This document shows, one piece after another, positions 1 to 10,543 of a stretch of DNA of 64,000 nucleotides; within the stretch, counting starts at the first letter, position 1; each line of letters starts with the position of its first letter. The stretch is from NCBI GenBank assembly GCA_018257865.1, contig JAEUBA010000028.1, positions 248,001 to 312,000 on the forward strand. Direction: 5' to 3'. A program made the translations under genes and the position numbers. Origin of the DNA: Stereocaulon alpinum. Its lineage: Eukaryota; Ascomycota; Lecanoromycetes; Lecanorales; Stereocaulaceae. The notes under the pieces were generated by a model. That model saw nothing but the letters and a program-made list of their open reading frames with translations, was not told where the DNA came from and made no database searches.

Positions 1-1071
1 GAGGGAGAATTCATCAAGGGCGTTGGAGCGGGAGGAATTGGGACGATCAAGATCGCTGATTTCGGGTTATCCAAGATCATCTGGGACAGCCAAACAATGA
101 CACCATGCGGTACCGTTGGGTACACTGCACCAGAGATTGTGAAGGACGAACGCTACTCGAAGAGTGTTGATATGTGGGCACTAGGATGCGTACTCTATAC
201 CCTGCTCTGCGGCTTTCCGCCCTTTTACGATGAGAGCATTCAGGTTCTTACCGAGAAAGTGGCGCGAGGGCAATACACGTTCCTCTCGCCCTGGTGGGAT
301 GACATTTCGAAACCGGCACAAGACCTTGTCTCCCACTTGCTTACGGTGGACCCCGACAGGCGATACACTATCCAGCAATTCCTAAACCACCCATGGATTC
401 GTGAGACACGTGAAGAGACATACGCGGCAGCTGACGCTCCTCCACTCGCCACTCCCCTCTACCAACGCCAGAAGGAATATGGCTTTAATCAGAAAAACGT
501 GGGCACGACCCCACCCGAAGTACTCTCAGCCCAGATTCTCGAAACACCAGGAGGCCATCAACGCCGTGTGGACTTCCGGTCACCGGGTGCCGTGAACTTG
601 CGTGAGGTCTTTGATGTCTCTTACGCTGTGCACCGCCAAGAAGAAGAAGGCAAACGTCGCAAGAACTTCCCACAAGGCTACCGTGGTGCAGCTGGCATGA
701 ACGGCCTTAACCCCCTCAACGAAGACGATGACGACGATTATGATGACCTTGAAGATGACCTCGCCTCCGCCAAGAACCCTCCATCTAAATTACCCAAGCC
801 TCAAGGTGGCGCCGCAGACGTCAGTAGTGTCGAGCAGAAGATGCGAAGTACGAACCTACACGGAGTACCCAGTGCGGCTGCCCAGGCGAGACAAGCCGCG
901 GCGCCTAAACAGGGATATGGCCAACATAGTCCGGCCGTTGCGGCCGCCGCGAAACAGCAGGTCAGGAAGAATAGGGGCGCATTTGAGCTCAGCTTGGACA
1001 ACGCTACGCTGCTTGGACGACGAGGAAAGGGTCAGGACCCAAGTAAATTGAGGCAGGAGATGGTACAGTAA
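1..1071 (+). CDS. CaMK-group Ser/Thr protein kinase, Srk1/Rck2-like (5' end outside window)
   Basis: Partial gene: frame 1 is open from the first base to the TAA at 1069-1071, so the ATP-binding lobe and HRD loop lie upstream. Seen: the DFG magnesium motif (codons at 58-66, context IADFGLSK), an activation segment CGTVGYTAPEIV with the APE motif, subdomain IX DMWALGCVLY, and the lobe end LNHPWI near 394. After it comes a non-conserved tail with an acidic run EDDDDDYDDLEDD (around 720-760) and an Ala/Gln-rich end. The TPCGT.GYTAPE activation loop and the PWWDDIS insert are what I know from fungal MAPK-activated kinases of the Srk1/Rck2/Cmk2 type, which act below the Hog1/Sty1 stress MAPK in the cytoplasm and nucleus. 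Kinase certain; subfamily likely. No intron in the visible part. Confidence 0.88.
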   Translation, partial: EGEFIKGVGAGGIGTIKIADFGLSKIIWDSQTMTPCGTVGYTAPEIVKDERYSKSVDMWALGCVLYTLLCGFPPFYDESIQVLTEKVARGQYTFLSPWWDDISKPAQDLVSHLLTVDPDRRYTIQQFLNHPWIRETREETYAAADAPPLATPLYQRQKEYGFNQKNVGTTPPEVLSAQILETPGGHQRRVDFRSPGAVNLREVFDVSYAVHRQEEEGKRRKNFPQGYRGAAGMNGLNPLNEDDDDDYDDLEDDLASAKNPPSKLPKPQGGAADVSSVEQKMRSTNLHGVPSAAAQARQAAAPKQGYGQHSPAVAAAAKQQVRKNRGAFELSLDNATLLGRRGKGQDPSKLRQEMVQ

Positions 1072-3770
1072 TAGACGGGACAGCATTTCTCCCGTCGAAG
1101 AGATGTTTTTGTTCATGAGGGGAGTCTATACAATGGAAAGTTGATGGAGGAGCACGGAACAATAAGGATTCTATATGCAGTCTTGCATGGTGCTTACGAC
1201 ATACGGCTTTGCATGAGGCTTACACTATTTCTACATGGTATGAGATTGGGCGTGATAGGCAGGTAGCCTGTCGGATGAATCAAGCATATTAGCACCTACA
1301 CAAGAGATGTCTTTACTTTGTAGATACTACCTTCGAACTTCTTAGACGCGTTCGATACACCCCGATGACATGATCTTTTCGGTATTCAATTCAGCTATTG
1401 CCAAGTCGAGTCGAGTCTAGTCTGCAGATCCTTGTTCATATTCGAAATGTTGAGGACAATAGAAGTTCACACTACCATAGAAAGTTCCCGGAGCGTACAG
1501 TAGGCCTCGGAGCCGCCCTGGAAGTTACCTCATCAAGGGCCTACTAATCATGCCTTAAGGGCTTCCCCAGAACAATATGAGTTTTTCTTTGTCCTTCCAT
1601 GACGTGTTTTCCCAGACTAGCAGGCGCGTCCAACTCTTCCTCCCTCACCCACTGCTTGTTTCTCCCTCCGATGGTAGGCCCATCCCACGATCAAAGAGAA
1701 CATAATGAAGGCATAACCAAGGCCAGCTAGAAAAAGAGGCAACTTGGAGTTCCTCGATCGCCTTTTGCGTGGGCGGGAATGGATCTGTGACGCCAAGCTG
1801 AGAAATCCTCCTATGGAAGGTGCAATCAGCTACAGGGTATATAAGGTACCTGGGTATCCTTTCTTCTTGGCGACCACATTGCGATGCTTTACTTCGTGAC
1901 GAGGTGTTCTCAGCTTCCACAGACTCATGCTGGTCTGTCGAGGCTGCTTTCGAGAGAGTGGTGCCTGGCACTGGTCGTTCTGCTTTCTGATTTGTCTGTG
2001 GCGGGGACGTGTCTATTGAGTCAAGGTTCCGTGAGGATTCAGTACCTGCGCTCGTCAGGGACACAAGAAAAATCACGTTCTTATGGGGAGTGGAGGCCCC
2101 TAAGAGAGCGCTTAGAATGTTATTAGCGCCTAAGGAACAGCGGTTCTCTGGACGGCTCCGGCGTCCGTGATCTGGGGTACCATGACCTTTTTTGTGTTCC
2201 TGACGAGCTACGGCACAAGTGGTACTAGCAGCATCTGTTTACGTTCTGTCGTTATAAATCTGGGTTGGCCTCTGGGTTGTGTACTTGACTCATCTGATTC
2301 TATGTTGAAGCCCGCTTTTCACATCGGACAATTGCTCTAGGGGCTTGATAGCTGGAGTGTGGCCTCTAGATCTGAAGATGAACGATTTCCTTACTCTCTT
2401 GTTGAGGTAGAAAGTGATGTTTTAATACGGCCTCCACTTGACATCGAAGTTCATAATCTAAGAACCTTCGACGACGGTGAACGCTTCACGCGCTGGTATG
2501 GTCTGCATATTGTAAGATGCTGTTGACCCTTTTGGCTTTGATGCAGCCATTGGATAGAGATACATCCATGCTAGCCACGTCCACTCCCTGAGCAATTCAC
2601 CTTCGTATCAACAAATCTCACCTTTCATGTTAGCGCAGGGTGGGGTCACGCCCGGTCTATACGCTAGAAGTCTCGGCTATCTGCACTCTAGGGAGCTAGG
2701 ACATCATGGGTCCATGGGTCCATGGGTCCCAGAGCACAGACCAGGTGTCAGAAGGACTACGCGTTGTCCCTCACGACTTTGCCGGGAGGTGGATTCGAGA
2801 TATGTCCAATCCTTCGTGTCATGATAGATCCAGCCTCGCTCACTGGGCTTGCTATGTACCGCACGCCATCGTGTACATGAGTTCGCGCATGTGCCCCTTG
2901 CAAGTGCCGAGATGTGGATCCTGGGGACCAGGGGACCTCTGACAATGGTCTGATCATGCGGGCGGATATCGGATGGCTATCCAAACGACAGCAGTGAACC
3001 AATGTACTTCTTTCAAGACCTCTGGAATACTGCTAAGTTTTGTGAGAAACGAATAATATGTGGTTCTGCACAAAGGATCGACGTCGCATCAACATTGCAT
3101 GTATAGTGCCTTCGCTATCAGTAATTGACTGCATAATCGTGAGCACAACCCAGTTTCGAGGCAACGTGCGTTGCGCTTGACCGCCAATTCTAGCATCTGG
3201 GAGGTCGTAGGCGAAGGTTGTTGCAGGCTAAATTAGAGTTGAGGAGCGGCCTTCTACTGGATACTGTTCAACTTCGCTCGGTCAAGTCGCGATCTTCTAG
3301 CCGAGATACTTAGGCAACACAAGGCAGGCAAAGTAAAAAGTACCCGAGCTCAAGAAGAGATCGAGAGTTGCCGATCTTCCCCAATCTGCCGTTCTTCGGA
3401 TCAAAAGTGGGTACATCCGCGCAAGTCTGGTGTTTCTGCAGCGTTATGCTAATGTCCTCATCTGGGTATTGTCTTACATATGCTTGTACTCTACTTCTCC
3501 AAGATCTGACCGTTCTACTTGCCCAGAGCACAGCCGCCTCACCTTTTACACCGGGAGTCATAGCGGTATGCGACCAAAAAGGCTTTGTCGGAGACTTGAG
3601 AGCACATGGAAAACCCTAATCTCCAGCAAAATGCTACAGATACCTGAAGACGACGTCGTCGTACTGCCAGCGCATTTATTACATCAACCATCGTAAACGA
3701 CCATCTTCTTCAATTTTCATGAAACATACCCCGACGATAACCATGAGATATCTAGCTCTCACGCCAAATC
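1072..3770. other. Intergenic stretch, no gene recognised
   Basis: About 2.7 kb. Both strands hold only short open frames with no recognisable motif and no coherent splice model. The first ~100 bases are presumably the kinase 3' UTR. The only ordered element is a small CATGGGTC triplet repeat at 2705-2728. Open frames around 3310-3696 on both strands overlap each other and look like chance. Confidence 0.5.
2705..2728. repeat. Three perfect copies of an 8-bp repeat (CATGGGTC)
   Basis: Direct reading shows three head-to-tail copies of CATGGGTC with no mismatch. It is too short to suggest a function and probably arose by replication slippage. Confidence 0.8.
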
Positions 3771-5176
3771 ATGAGGAAGGAAAAGATGGGCCGGACCAAG
3801 TGTCCATCTACACTACTTCTTGAGCAATTCAAAAGACAGTTCTACCATTCTTTGTATGTCAATGAGTGTACAATGGTGCAGTTTGCAAATATGATGGACA
3901 ACTTCTTCATGGAAGTTAAAGACTCTACAGGTATCGAATTGCAAGTCAGGTATTAGCCCTGGGATCTCCCACTGTTTGCGCTTATAACCACTAATCTCCG
4001 AAAGCTACAACCAGTGGCAAACACGAAAGCGCGCATGGGACGAGGAATGGAGTATCAAAGAGAAAGCGGGCCTTTCCCCGAAAGCTCGATGCGATTTAGA
4101 CAAGTTGCCCCTTTGGTTTGACAGCAAAAACGGTGTTATCACGCATAAGTATCTAGAGCTCGGCACATCTTCATGGTAAACCCACCAGTGTCGACTCACC
4201 GTACTTATGTGTTGATTCGAACAGGTCTGAACAGCCAAGAAAGGTCAAAGCGCCATCGCAGCCCTCAGAACTTCCTGAGTGTTGGTATCAGCCGGATCAG
4301 AGGGACATGGATGAGACATGGAACAATGATGTCCCCGTATATGGATCAATTTCTGAGTGGGATCTTAGCTTGATCGAATATACTTGATAATCACTGACGT
4401 CCCCCAAGCTCAACCAACCCTTACTTGGGTTACACCGACGCACCACACATTGCACCGTTCTTCAACTATGGAACTACTCTCGACCTAAAACAATCTCCTT
4501 ATAACCTCCAACAACCTGCCGAACAAGCGCCTACCAAGTACGAGCGACAAGCCTTGGCTCCATATGGGTTTCTAGGACACTACAACACCACCTCAGTGCC
4601 GGCTGAGCAGACCGGAAATCATCCCTATACCGGTCATTTTGACGCACGCCAGGTTTCCGGGTTTGAGCATCATACCACAGTCTTCAACGAGCAAGTGCTC
4701 CATTGTGATGCGCTCAAGGCAGTCGAAATCAAGCATTCTTCCCGTTTAGAAGCAGGCAACGACGGCACCGATGCAAGCGGTTTTGGTCAGGTTGCACTGC
4801 CCAATCCTCTACAGCCTTCTCTAGAATCAAGCTCGATTCCGCAAGCAAACCTTGACCATAGGGGATTGTTGCCGTATTGCGAGCGTCGCCAAGGCGCCAA
4901 TGACACGGCAGGAGTGATGGAAGGGGACCGTAAGACTCTGCCTACTTGGTCCGAGCACCATCTATGACAATTTATTTACTGCCTCGGAGCTTCAAAGGCA
5001 ACGATGGAGAACAGCACACTCAAGGCGTTCGGGCTTTTGATTCTGAATCGGGCAGCGTTCTGCAAGGTGATACACTAGCTTACAGCCACAATCGGTTCCT
5101 ACATGCACCAAGTGAGCCTAGTGCATGGTCCTCATGCAGCATAGTGAACCCAGTCTGCTTGGCGATGAAAGCCTAG
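3771..5176 (+). CDS. Hypothetical protein, five exons, 393 aa
   Basis: Model: join(3771..3949, 4005..4175, 4225..4356, 4409..4929, 4998..5176), 1182 nt. All four introns are 49-68 bp with GT..AG ends: GTATTA with branch ACTAAT, GTAAAC, GTGGGA with CTGAC, GTAAGA. Phases match at every junction, removing the in-frame stops that otherwise follow each exon; that coherence is the main evidence for a gene. The N-terminal half is rich in Trp, Lys and acidic residues (around residues 60-75: SYNQWQTRKRAWDEEWS); the C-terminal half is polar, rich in His, Gln, Ser and Tyr, and probably disordered. No signal peptide or membrane segment seen. I do not recognise the family. The start is uncertain because another ATG just upstream opens a different frame that closes within 30 codons. 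It is followed 106 bp later by a decayed reductase gene. Confidence 0.6.
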
Positions 5177-5282
5177 TGTACTCATTGCTAAACACTGTTG
5201 AAATCCCCGGGCCGTTCTGCTCTACTCAATTCGTTCTAATCTCCCAACTGTTCCTTGAATCATCCCTCCAATTGAAAAGGAA

Positions 5283-6475
5283 ATGACTCTAAAGCAGGCT
5301 CTCGTCTTCGGCGCCTCCGGCGCTTCTCGAAGGGAAATTCGTTGCCAGAACATGCCTATCTTATTAGTTTCCGACCTTGACCACTATTCCTCGTGTCATT
5401 GCACCGACCAATCGATCCATAGCCAAAACCGCATTCCTGTTACCAGACCCGGTCGAACAAAGACTTCCAATCTATGTCAGCATCGAACCGACTAAGCTAC
5501 CAAAGCCTAACGATCAAAGGCTTCATACATACAGCGGCATCGACCTGAACAAACCCTTTGAAATGGTCCTAAAAAGTGAAAACAAGCAAACCTATCGAGA
5601 GAACAACGCACCAATACTACGCAGGTCCGCAGTACCTCCAACACCTTGGAACCTGGAACGATATAAACCAGCCAAAGCCCCACAGCATCCACACCCCACA
5701 ACAACAACCCCACTCCCTAAAAGCAGCCAACATAACACTCGTCACTACCTCCCTAACAACCATCATCCACCTCTGCCGCCATCTCGGATTCTAGTCCTTT
5801 CAAGCAGGCCTCGGTCACTACAGCCAGTTACACCTAGCTTATATATACACCTTCCCTGAACAATCGTTTCTCCTCGTATCCCGCTTCCTTAGCCGAGTAT
5901 GTTTTCTGTTATGCGCATGTCGATTGCCTTTATATTTGTGGCATCTACCAAAGGGAAGGGGATATTTATGATTGGGTATGTGACTAGTGGGAATGGAATG
6001 CGCTTGGCTTCGCGAGGGGACGGGGTTGGGGTTTGAGTTTGTGGGAAGGTTGCGGGGGGTGAGGGAGTTTGTTCGAGTTAGGAATTTGTTGGGGATGGTT
6101 TCTTGTGTATACTTGTTTGATTAAGGAGAGGGTGGTTGGGCGGGCGTTTCATGTTGTGGATGAGAGTTTGGAGGTGGGACGGGCTTGGGGGGGGGGGGGA
6201 TTTGTGGGGGTTTGGGCTGACGGGGGTCCGCTAGTTGCGGCGGGGGATGGTGGTTCCGCAGAAAGGGTATTGGGGTGAGTGGGTGAGGGATCATGCTTTT
6301 GCGGGAGGTGTATTGGAGAGTGCGAGTTGAGATATGTTGGATGGGATTTTCATATATAGTGGATTTGATAGGCAGTTTGTTCTCGGTTTTGGTTTTGTGG
6401 ATACTAAGTCGGCCTTAGAGGGGTGTCTTGTTGCTTTTGACTTGATTAGGGAGGCGAGGGTCATTGTCTAGGGTG
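5283..6475 (+). pseudogene. Decayed NAD(P)-binding reductase, PRISE/SIRQ-type SDR remnant
   Basis: The start reads MTLKQALVFGASG, the Rossmann glycine motif at the N-terminus of fungal PRISE-like (progesterone 5-beta-reductase/iridoid-synthase-like) short-chain dehydrogenases. The next family-like pieces lie in other frames: TIPRVIAPTNRSIAK and YSGIDLNKPFE (5377-5580), then fragments around 5790-5870, and a C-terminal piece GFVDTKSALEGCLVAFDLI followed by REARVIV and a TAG near 6475. Several frameshifts, a 12-G run (6187-6198) and missing middle segments make it non-functional. The 5' part is C+A-rich on the + strand and the 3' part (from about 5940) extremely G+T-rich. The family call rests on recalled motifs; a generic NAD-dependent epimerase remnant is the alternative. 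Confidence 0.45.
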
Positions 6476-6592
6476 GTTAGTGAGGGGGGCGGATAGATTC
6501 TGATCGTCTTCTTGAATCTTCGGGACGGATTGCATGCAGCTATTGGAATGTTGTACATTGATGACGCCCACAGAGAACAATCTTTCCTGATT

Positions 6593-8468
6593 TTACTTGG
6601 CTCCACTTTTAGCCACCTTCACTCTAACGCCCTTTGATTCCTTTCTGGGATGCCCGATGAAGGCATCGCAGACGATAGTAACGTCCGCGCGTGTGGTTTC
6701 GAAAAGTGACAGATCGAAGCGGCGGAACACGTTTGCAATTGTCATGTAAATTTCCGCATTGGCTAGGCTGTTGTCGCTCGCTGAGTGTAAGTATATGGAT
6801 CTTGGAATGCTTGTTGTGTATCACACTTTTGGTAGAAAGGGTCTAGACCAAACGCACTAACAATTGTTATGGGTTGATACGTACTTGAGTCCAATACAAT
6901 TGCGTGTCCCCTTTCCGAAAGGATGAAAGTGTTTCTCTAGCTGTGCAGTTTCGCCTGCTTTTTCAGCACGAAGCCAGCGGTAGGGGTCGAACTTCAAGGG
7001 ATCGGGAAATAATTCAGGATTGAGATGGATGAAGTGTGTATTTATGCCTACTGCCGTCTAAGAGCTGCTGTGTCAGTAGCGAGTCTTATAGACAGGGTAG
7101 ATAGTTGGACTGACACCTGGCTCAATGACCCAGTCTTTGAAGTGTAGTGTCTCATGTGGAGCTACACGAACGGAACGGGAAGTTGCTATCGCGTTCACTC
7201 GTAAACTTTCTGTAATGCATGCTCTCTGTGAGGGAGTTAGCTCCCAGTGCAGACCGTCATGGAATGAGAGGCTTACTAAAAACGGTAACTGCTCCAGTTC
7301 CTGCCACGTTATCGGACGATCCGGGTCGGGTATCGCCCCGCTTAATTCAACCTTGAGTTGTTTGAGGATCTCTGGGTTGTCAAGAAGATGAAAGGAAATG
7401 TAGGCCAAAGTTAGTGACGACGTATCACCGCCGGCGAGTATCAATGCAAAGCCTTCTTCATTCAGACGATCAATGGTCTTCTCTTGAGGTGGTAGATCGC
7501 TGTCAATCAACTCTTCGAAGATGTTTTTGTGGGGTTCTTTCTTTGATCCTTTCTCCCTACGTCTTTCAACGATCTTGGTAACCTCTACACGCATTTCCTG
7601 GAAGCATCAATTGAGGTTCGTTGGCTCAACGCGTTACGTAGTGGGTGTTTACCTGCTCCATTTGTAGATAAAACGCCAGTCCCTGGTCTATGCGCCTGGT
7701 CAAGAAATGGGGAAGAGCTTTCAGGACATCCGGTAACCAAGGAAGATTTCGAACGAGTGCAAAACTCTCCATTGTCATACTAACTACATCTTTCCACAGC
7801 GGCGAGAACCCTGGTTGTTCGACGAGCCCAAAGGATTTGCCAAAGGCGTAATGAGAGATGATGTCCAGGCTCAGGGCCATGTAAGCCAGCCCGAGCTCGA
7901 CAGGCTCTCCATTATCAGCATGATTGCTCAAGGCAATACAGAGTTTGTCGACTTTATCTTGGATAAGTGGCTCGATTGATGTGATTGATTTTTTGGAAAA
8001 GAATGGGTTTAAAGCCGCTCGACGGAGGCGGTGATGATCGTGAGGGACAGTGCCGAAAATGGAGTTCCGACCCGAGCGCCCAGCAAAGGCCTCACTCTTG
8101 TCTCGTGGCCGAGAACTGCCTGTCATGAGCTCGTCGTACCAATTTGGATCCCTGACATGAATTTCTTCCGGGCTAATCCGTACAATGGGGCCTATGAATC
8201 GATCAGAGTCTAAGGTATCGCCTGATAACCTCACTCGATAGCACTGACCATAGGCATCATGCATGCGTTGAATTTCCCATGAGAAACGATTTCTCTTGAC
8301 GACGTCGTAGTAGAATTCGTACCACCTGGTCGCTGCGGCGAGTTTTGGACCAGGATATTTGGCAAGTGGACTAAAGTAAAGACGCCAAATGACGAGATAG
8401 GACAGGTATGAACTTGAGAAAAGTGCGATGAATAAGACTGTGGTCTCGAAGGCGAAATTTGTTGCCAT
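6593..8468 (-). CDS. Cytochrome P450, intact, six exons, 512 aa
   Basis: Model: complement(join(6593..6767, 6885..7057, 7115..7225, 7277..7597, 7653..8191, 8249..8468)), 1539 nt. A membrane anchor spans roughly residues 8-30, then the YPGPK hinge (38-42). The I-helix oxygen motif AGGDTS is near 307, the K-helix ESLR near 366, FDPYRW follows, and the haem loop FGKGTRNCIGLN ends at 454 with the ligand Cys near 451. All key residues are present and the length is normal. Splicing restores conserved text: YG|PIVRISPEE, LPFL|RACITESLR, EPG|TAVGIN. Three introns (57, 51 and 57 bp) are multiples of three without stops, so intron retention would keep the frame. The N-terminal half resembles CYP58/trichodiene-oxygenase-like fungal P450s (inference). 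It is probably a haem monooxygenase of the endoplasmic reticulum acting on a secondary metabolite. Confidence 0.9.
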
Positions 8469-8992
8469 AATCTTTTTGGATGCGAGACAAGATCTAGTCT
8501 TAGTGGTGATACCCCATATGTAGAAGTCGTATCTAGGATTACCACACTAGCTTCGAAGAGGGATGCGAGAGCAGAAAAGGGAAGGGAATCAACTAGCTGT
8601 ACTTACGCTGCTCTTGCCCAGAGTAGGTTCAACGGTCCGAGGATCCAGCGGGAGGTTGCATATCGCATCACGATCCGTAACTCGCCAAACGTGGAAAATC
8701 AATGGATACGATACGTCCAGCGGTGATGAGAAACTAGCATGCAATGAGCGTCCTTGTGGCGTCCTTGGCGTGAGGGAAGATCCCTTGACGCACTTCTTGC
8801 CATTCGATCTCATTGCCACGGCCCTAATGATTGAGAACACATGGCTGCGAAGCCAATTGCTACTGTTGGGTCGTACTACAACCCGCTGAGAATCGCATTG
8901 AGAGAGACTTCTAAATAAACAGGATGGTTCTGATGCGAACACAGTTCGCCTTGCTTCCAATACACCCCATGCTTGCTCGAGACATAAATTAT
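8469..8992. other. Gap between P450 start and receptor stop
   Basis: 524 bp. It holds the promoter of the P450 (start codon at 8468 on the minus strand) and the 3' end of the receptor gene upstream of it. Overlapping open frames on both strands (8563-8960) have no recognisable content. No clear TATA box or known binding motif seen. Confidence 0.4.
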
Positions 8993-10543
8993 CTACTTGA
9001 AGGTAGCGCTATGGCGAGATCTGCCAAGTAGCAGCTGGTTTGGTTTGGACGCTCTCTTCAAGTCTGACGAGTTCTCTATGTGAACAGTCTTCCAAATGGC
9101 ATTATTGCGAGGTCCTGCGGAGTCATCTCGGCTTGTACTGGGCTCTCCCCAGCACGTTGGGTCGATAACAGAGTGTATTTTGCTCAATGGTCGTGGTTTG
9201 GTGACCTGTTCTCCTTCCAATGGTTGGTAGTCGCCTACGACTTGCATCTCATGGTCGTCAGATTCTAGCCATGAAGAGCCGGTTGCGGTCAAGTTTCTGG
9301 GAACCACACCACCACCTCTGCTCTTCCTGAAGTTCGCATCATTCAATGGGGTCTGCTGGTAACTCGATGGCTTTTTATGTTTGCCCTTGAAGAGTTGAAT
9401 AGATTTCGGCAAAGTGGGCATACAAGCACACAATATAATAGTGGTCATCTCGGTCCCGCTAGAGCATTCGTTCAGCAGAGTAGGACTGTGACAGAAATTC
9501 AAGGAGGTAGATAATGCGTACTTCCAGAGAGCAAGTTGATCGAGAACATACGTGTAATCTTTGGCATAAAGGAGCTTCACAGTGTACACCAAACGAGCAA
9601 CGGTGGCGACGCAGGCGCTTTGTACGATCAGTCTCAAAGCTCGATTGAGAGGAGAAATACATACAGGAATCCAGTGGCGAATACAGCAGAGATACTGATC
9701 TTTCTTTCTACTGGTATTTGCAGGTTCCAAATCGTGACAAGCGGGAAGATCAACATCGAGAAGTCGGAAAGAACATTCCAGGTGGCTACAGCAGTGTAAT
9801 TTTGGACGCTTCCAATACACCGACCAGGAATTTCCGGATTCCAAATCTTCTTGCGCGGGACACATGCAAAAATTTCTAAGAACGTTTCGACGGTATAGAA
9901 CACAAAGTTGCTCCAAATAAGCACATGTATACCCCAGAAAACCCAGTCCCTTTGGTTAGCGATAAAAAGCCTGCGATAGAGCAGAAAGATGGATAATTTT
10001 GCAGCGTAGATGACAGGTCCGTAGAGTATGGCACCAATGTTGGCGGTCTAAGAAAGTGATAAAGTCTGTCAGTCGCGGACCTCACAGAATCAGAAGGACA
10101 CCTTACCTGAGCCAATTTGACCGCCTGCAGCACATTCACATCCCACTCATGACGTCCGGCGCCCTGACTTTGAGCTAGATATACTATGGCACTGTACGGA
10201 ACCAGGCATACCTAGAGCAATGTCAACAGAAGACGTCTTGAAATCCTGAAGGGCCCTTGCCCTACCCAGGAAAACAGGCAGCTCCCTTTCAGTCATCAGT
10301 CTAAACACTCTTCTGTCGAGGGGATCGTGGCCACCCACAATCTTCCCATTCATATCTTCCATCGACTATATGCTTTGTGACCATACGCAAAGCGATGAAG
10401 ACAGCCGTCAGAGCTAGAGAGACTCCCAGCAACGCATTTGTGACAGGCCCAAGAGAAGTGGGATTGACGAAATTAGACGTGACGCCTGGAGGAGGCATCA
10501 AAGCCGGTGTCTCTGCAAGACTTATCTCTTGTAGAGCTGCCAT
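8993..10543 (-). CDS. PTH11-type fungal rhodopsin-fold receptor, six exons, 424 aa
   Basis: Model: complement(join(8993..9458, 9522..9617, 9665..10047, 10107..10211, 10266..10285, 10339..10543)), 1275 nt. Seven hydrophobic segments can be followed, starting with ALLGVSLALTAVFIALRM. Typical landmarks of the fungal rhodopsin domain are present: YEWEDW after helix 1, AGRHEWDV before helix 3, YAAKLSIFLLYRRLF, WNVLSDFSMLIFPL and TEMTTIILCACMP. The polar C-terminal tail (about 120 residues, Ser/Lys/Arg-rich) is cytosolic. Such proteins sit in the plasma membrane; PTH11 of Magnaporthe acts in surface sensing. Exon 2 is only 20 nt, but it is needed both for frame and for the helix-2 text (W|SCLFSW|VCLVPYS). 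It lies between a P450 and the UbiA gene, the same strand as both, so a link to that locus is possible but unproven. Confidence 0.85.

Noticed and set aside
1645..2126. Overlapping open frames on both strands
   Set aside because: Both about equally long over the same bases, with no family content; typical of chance.
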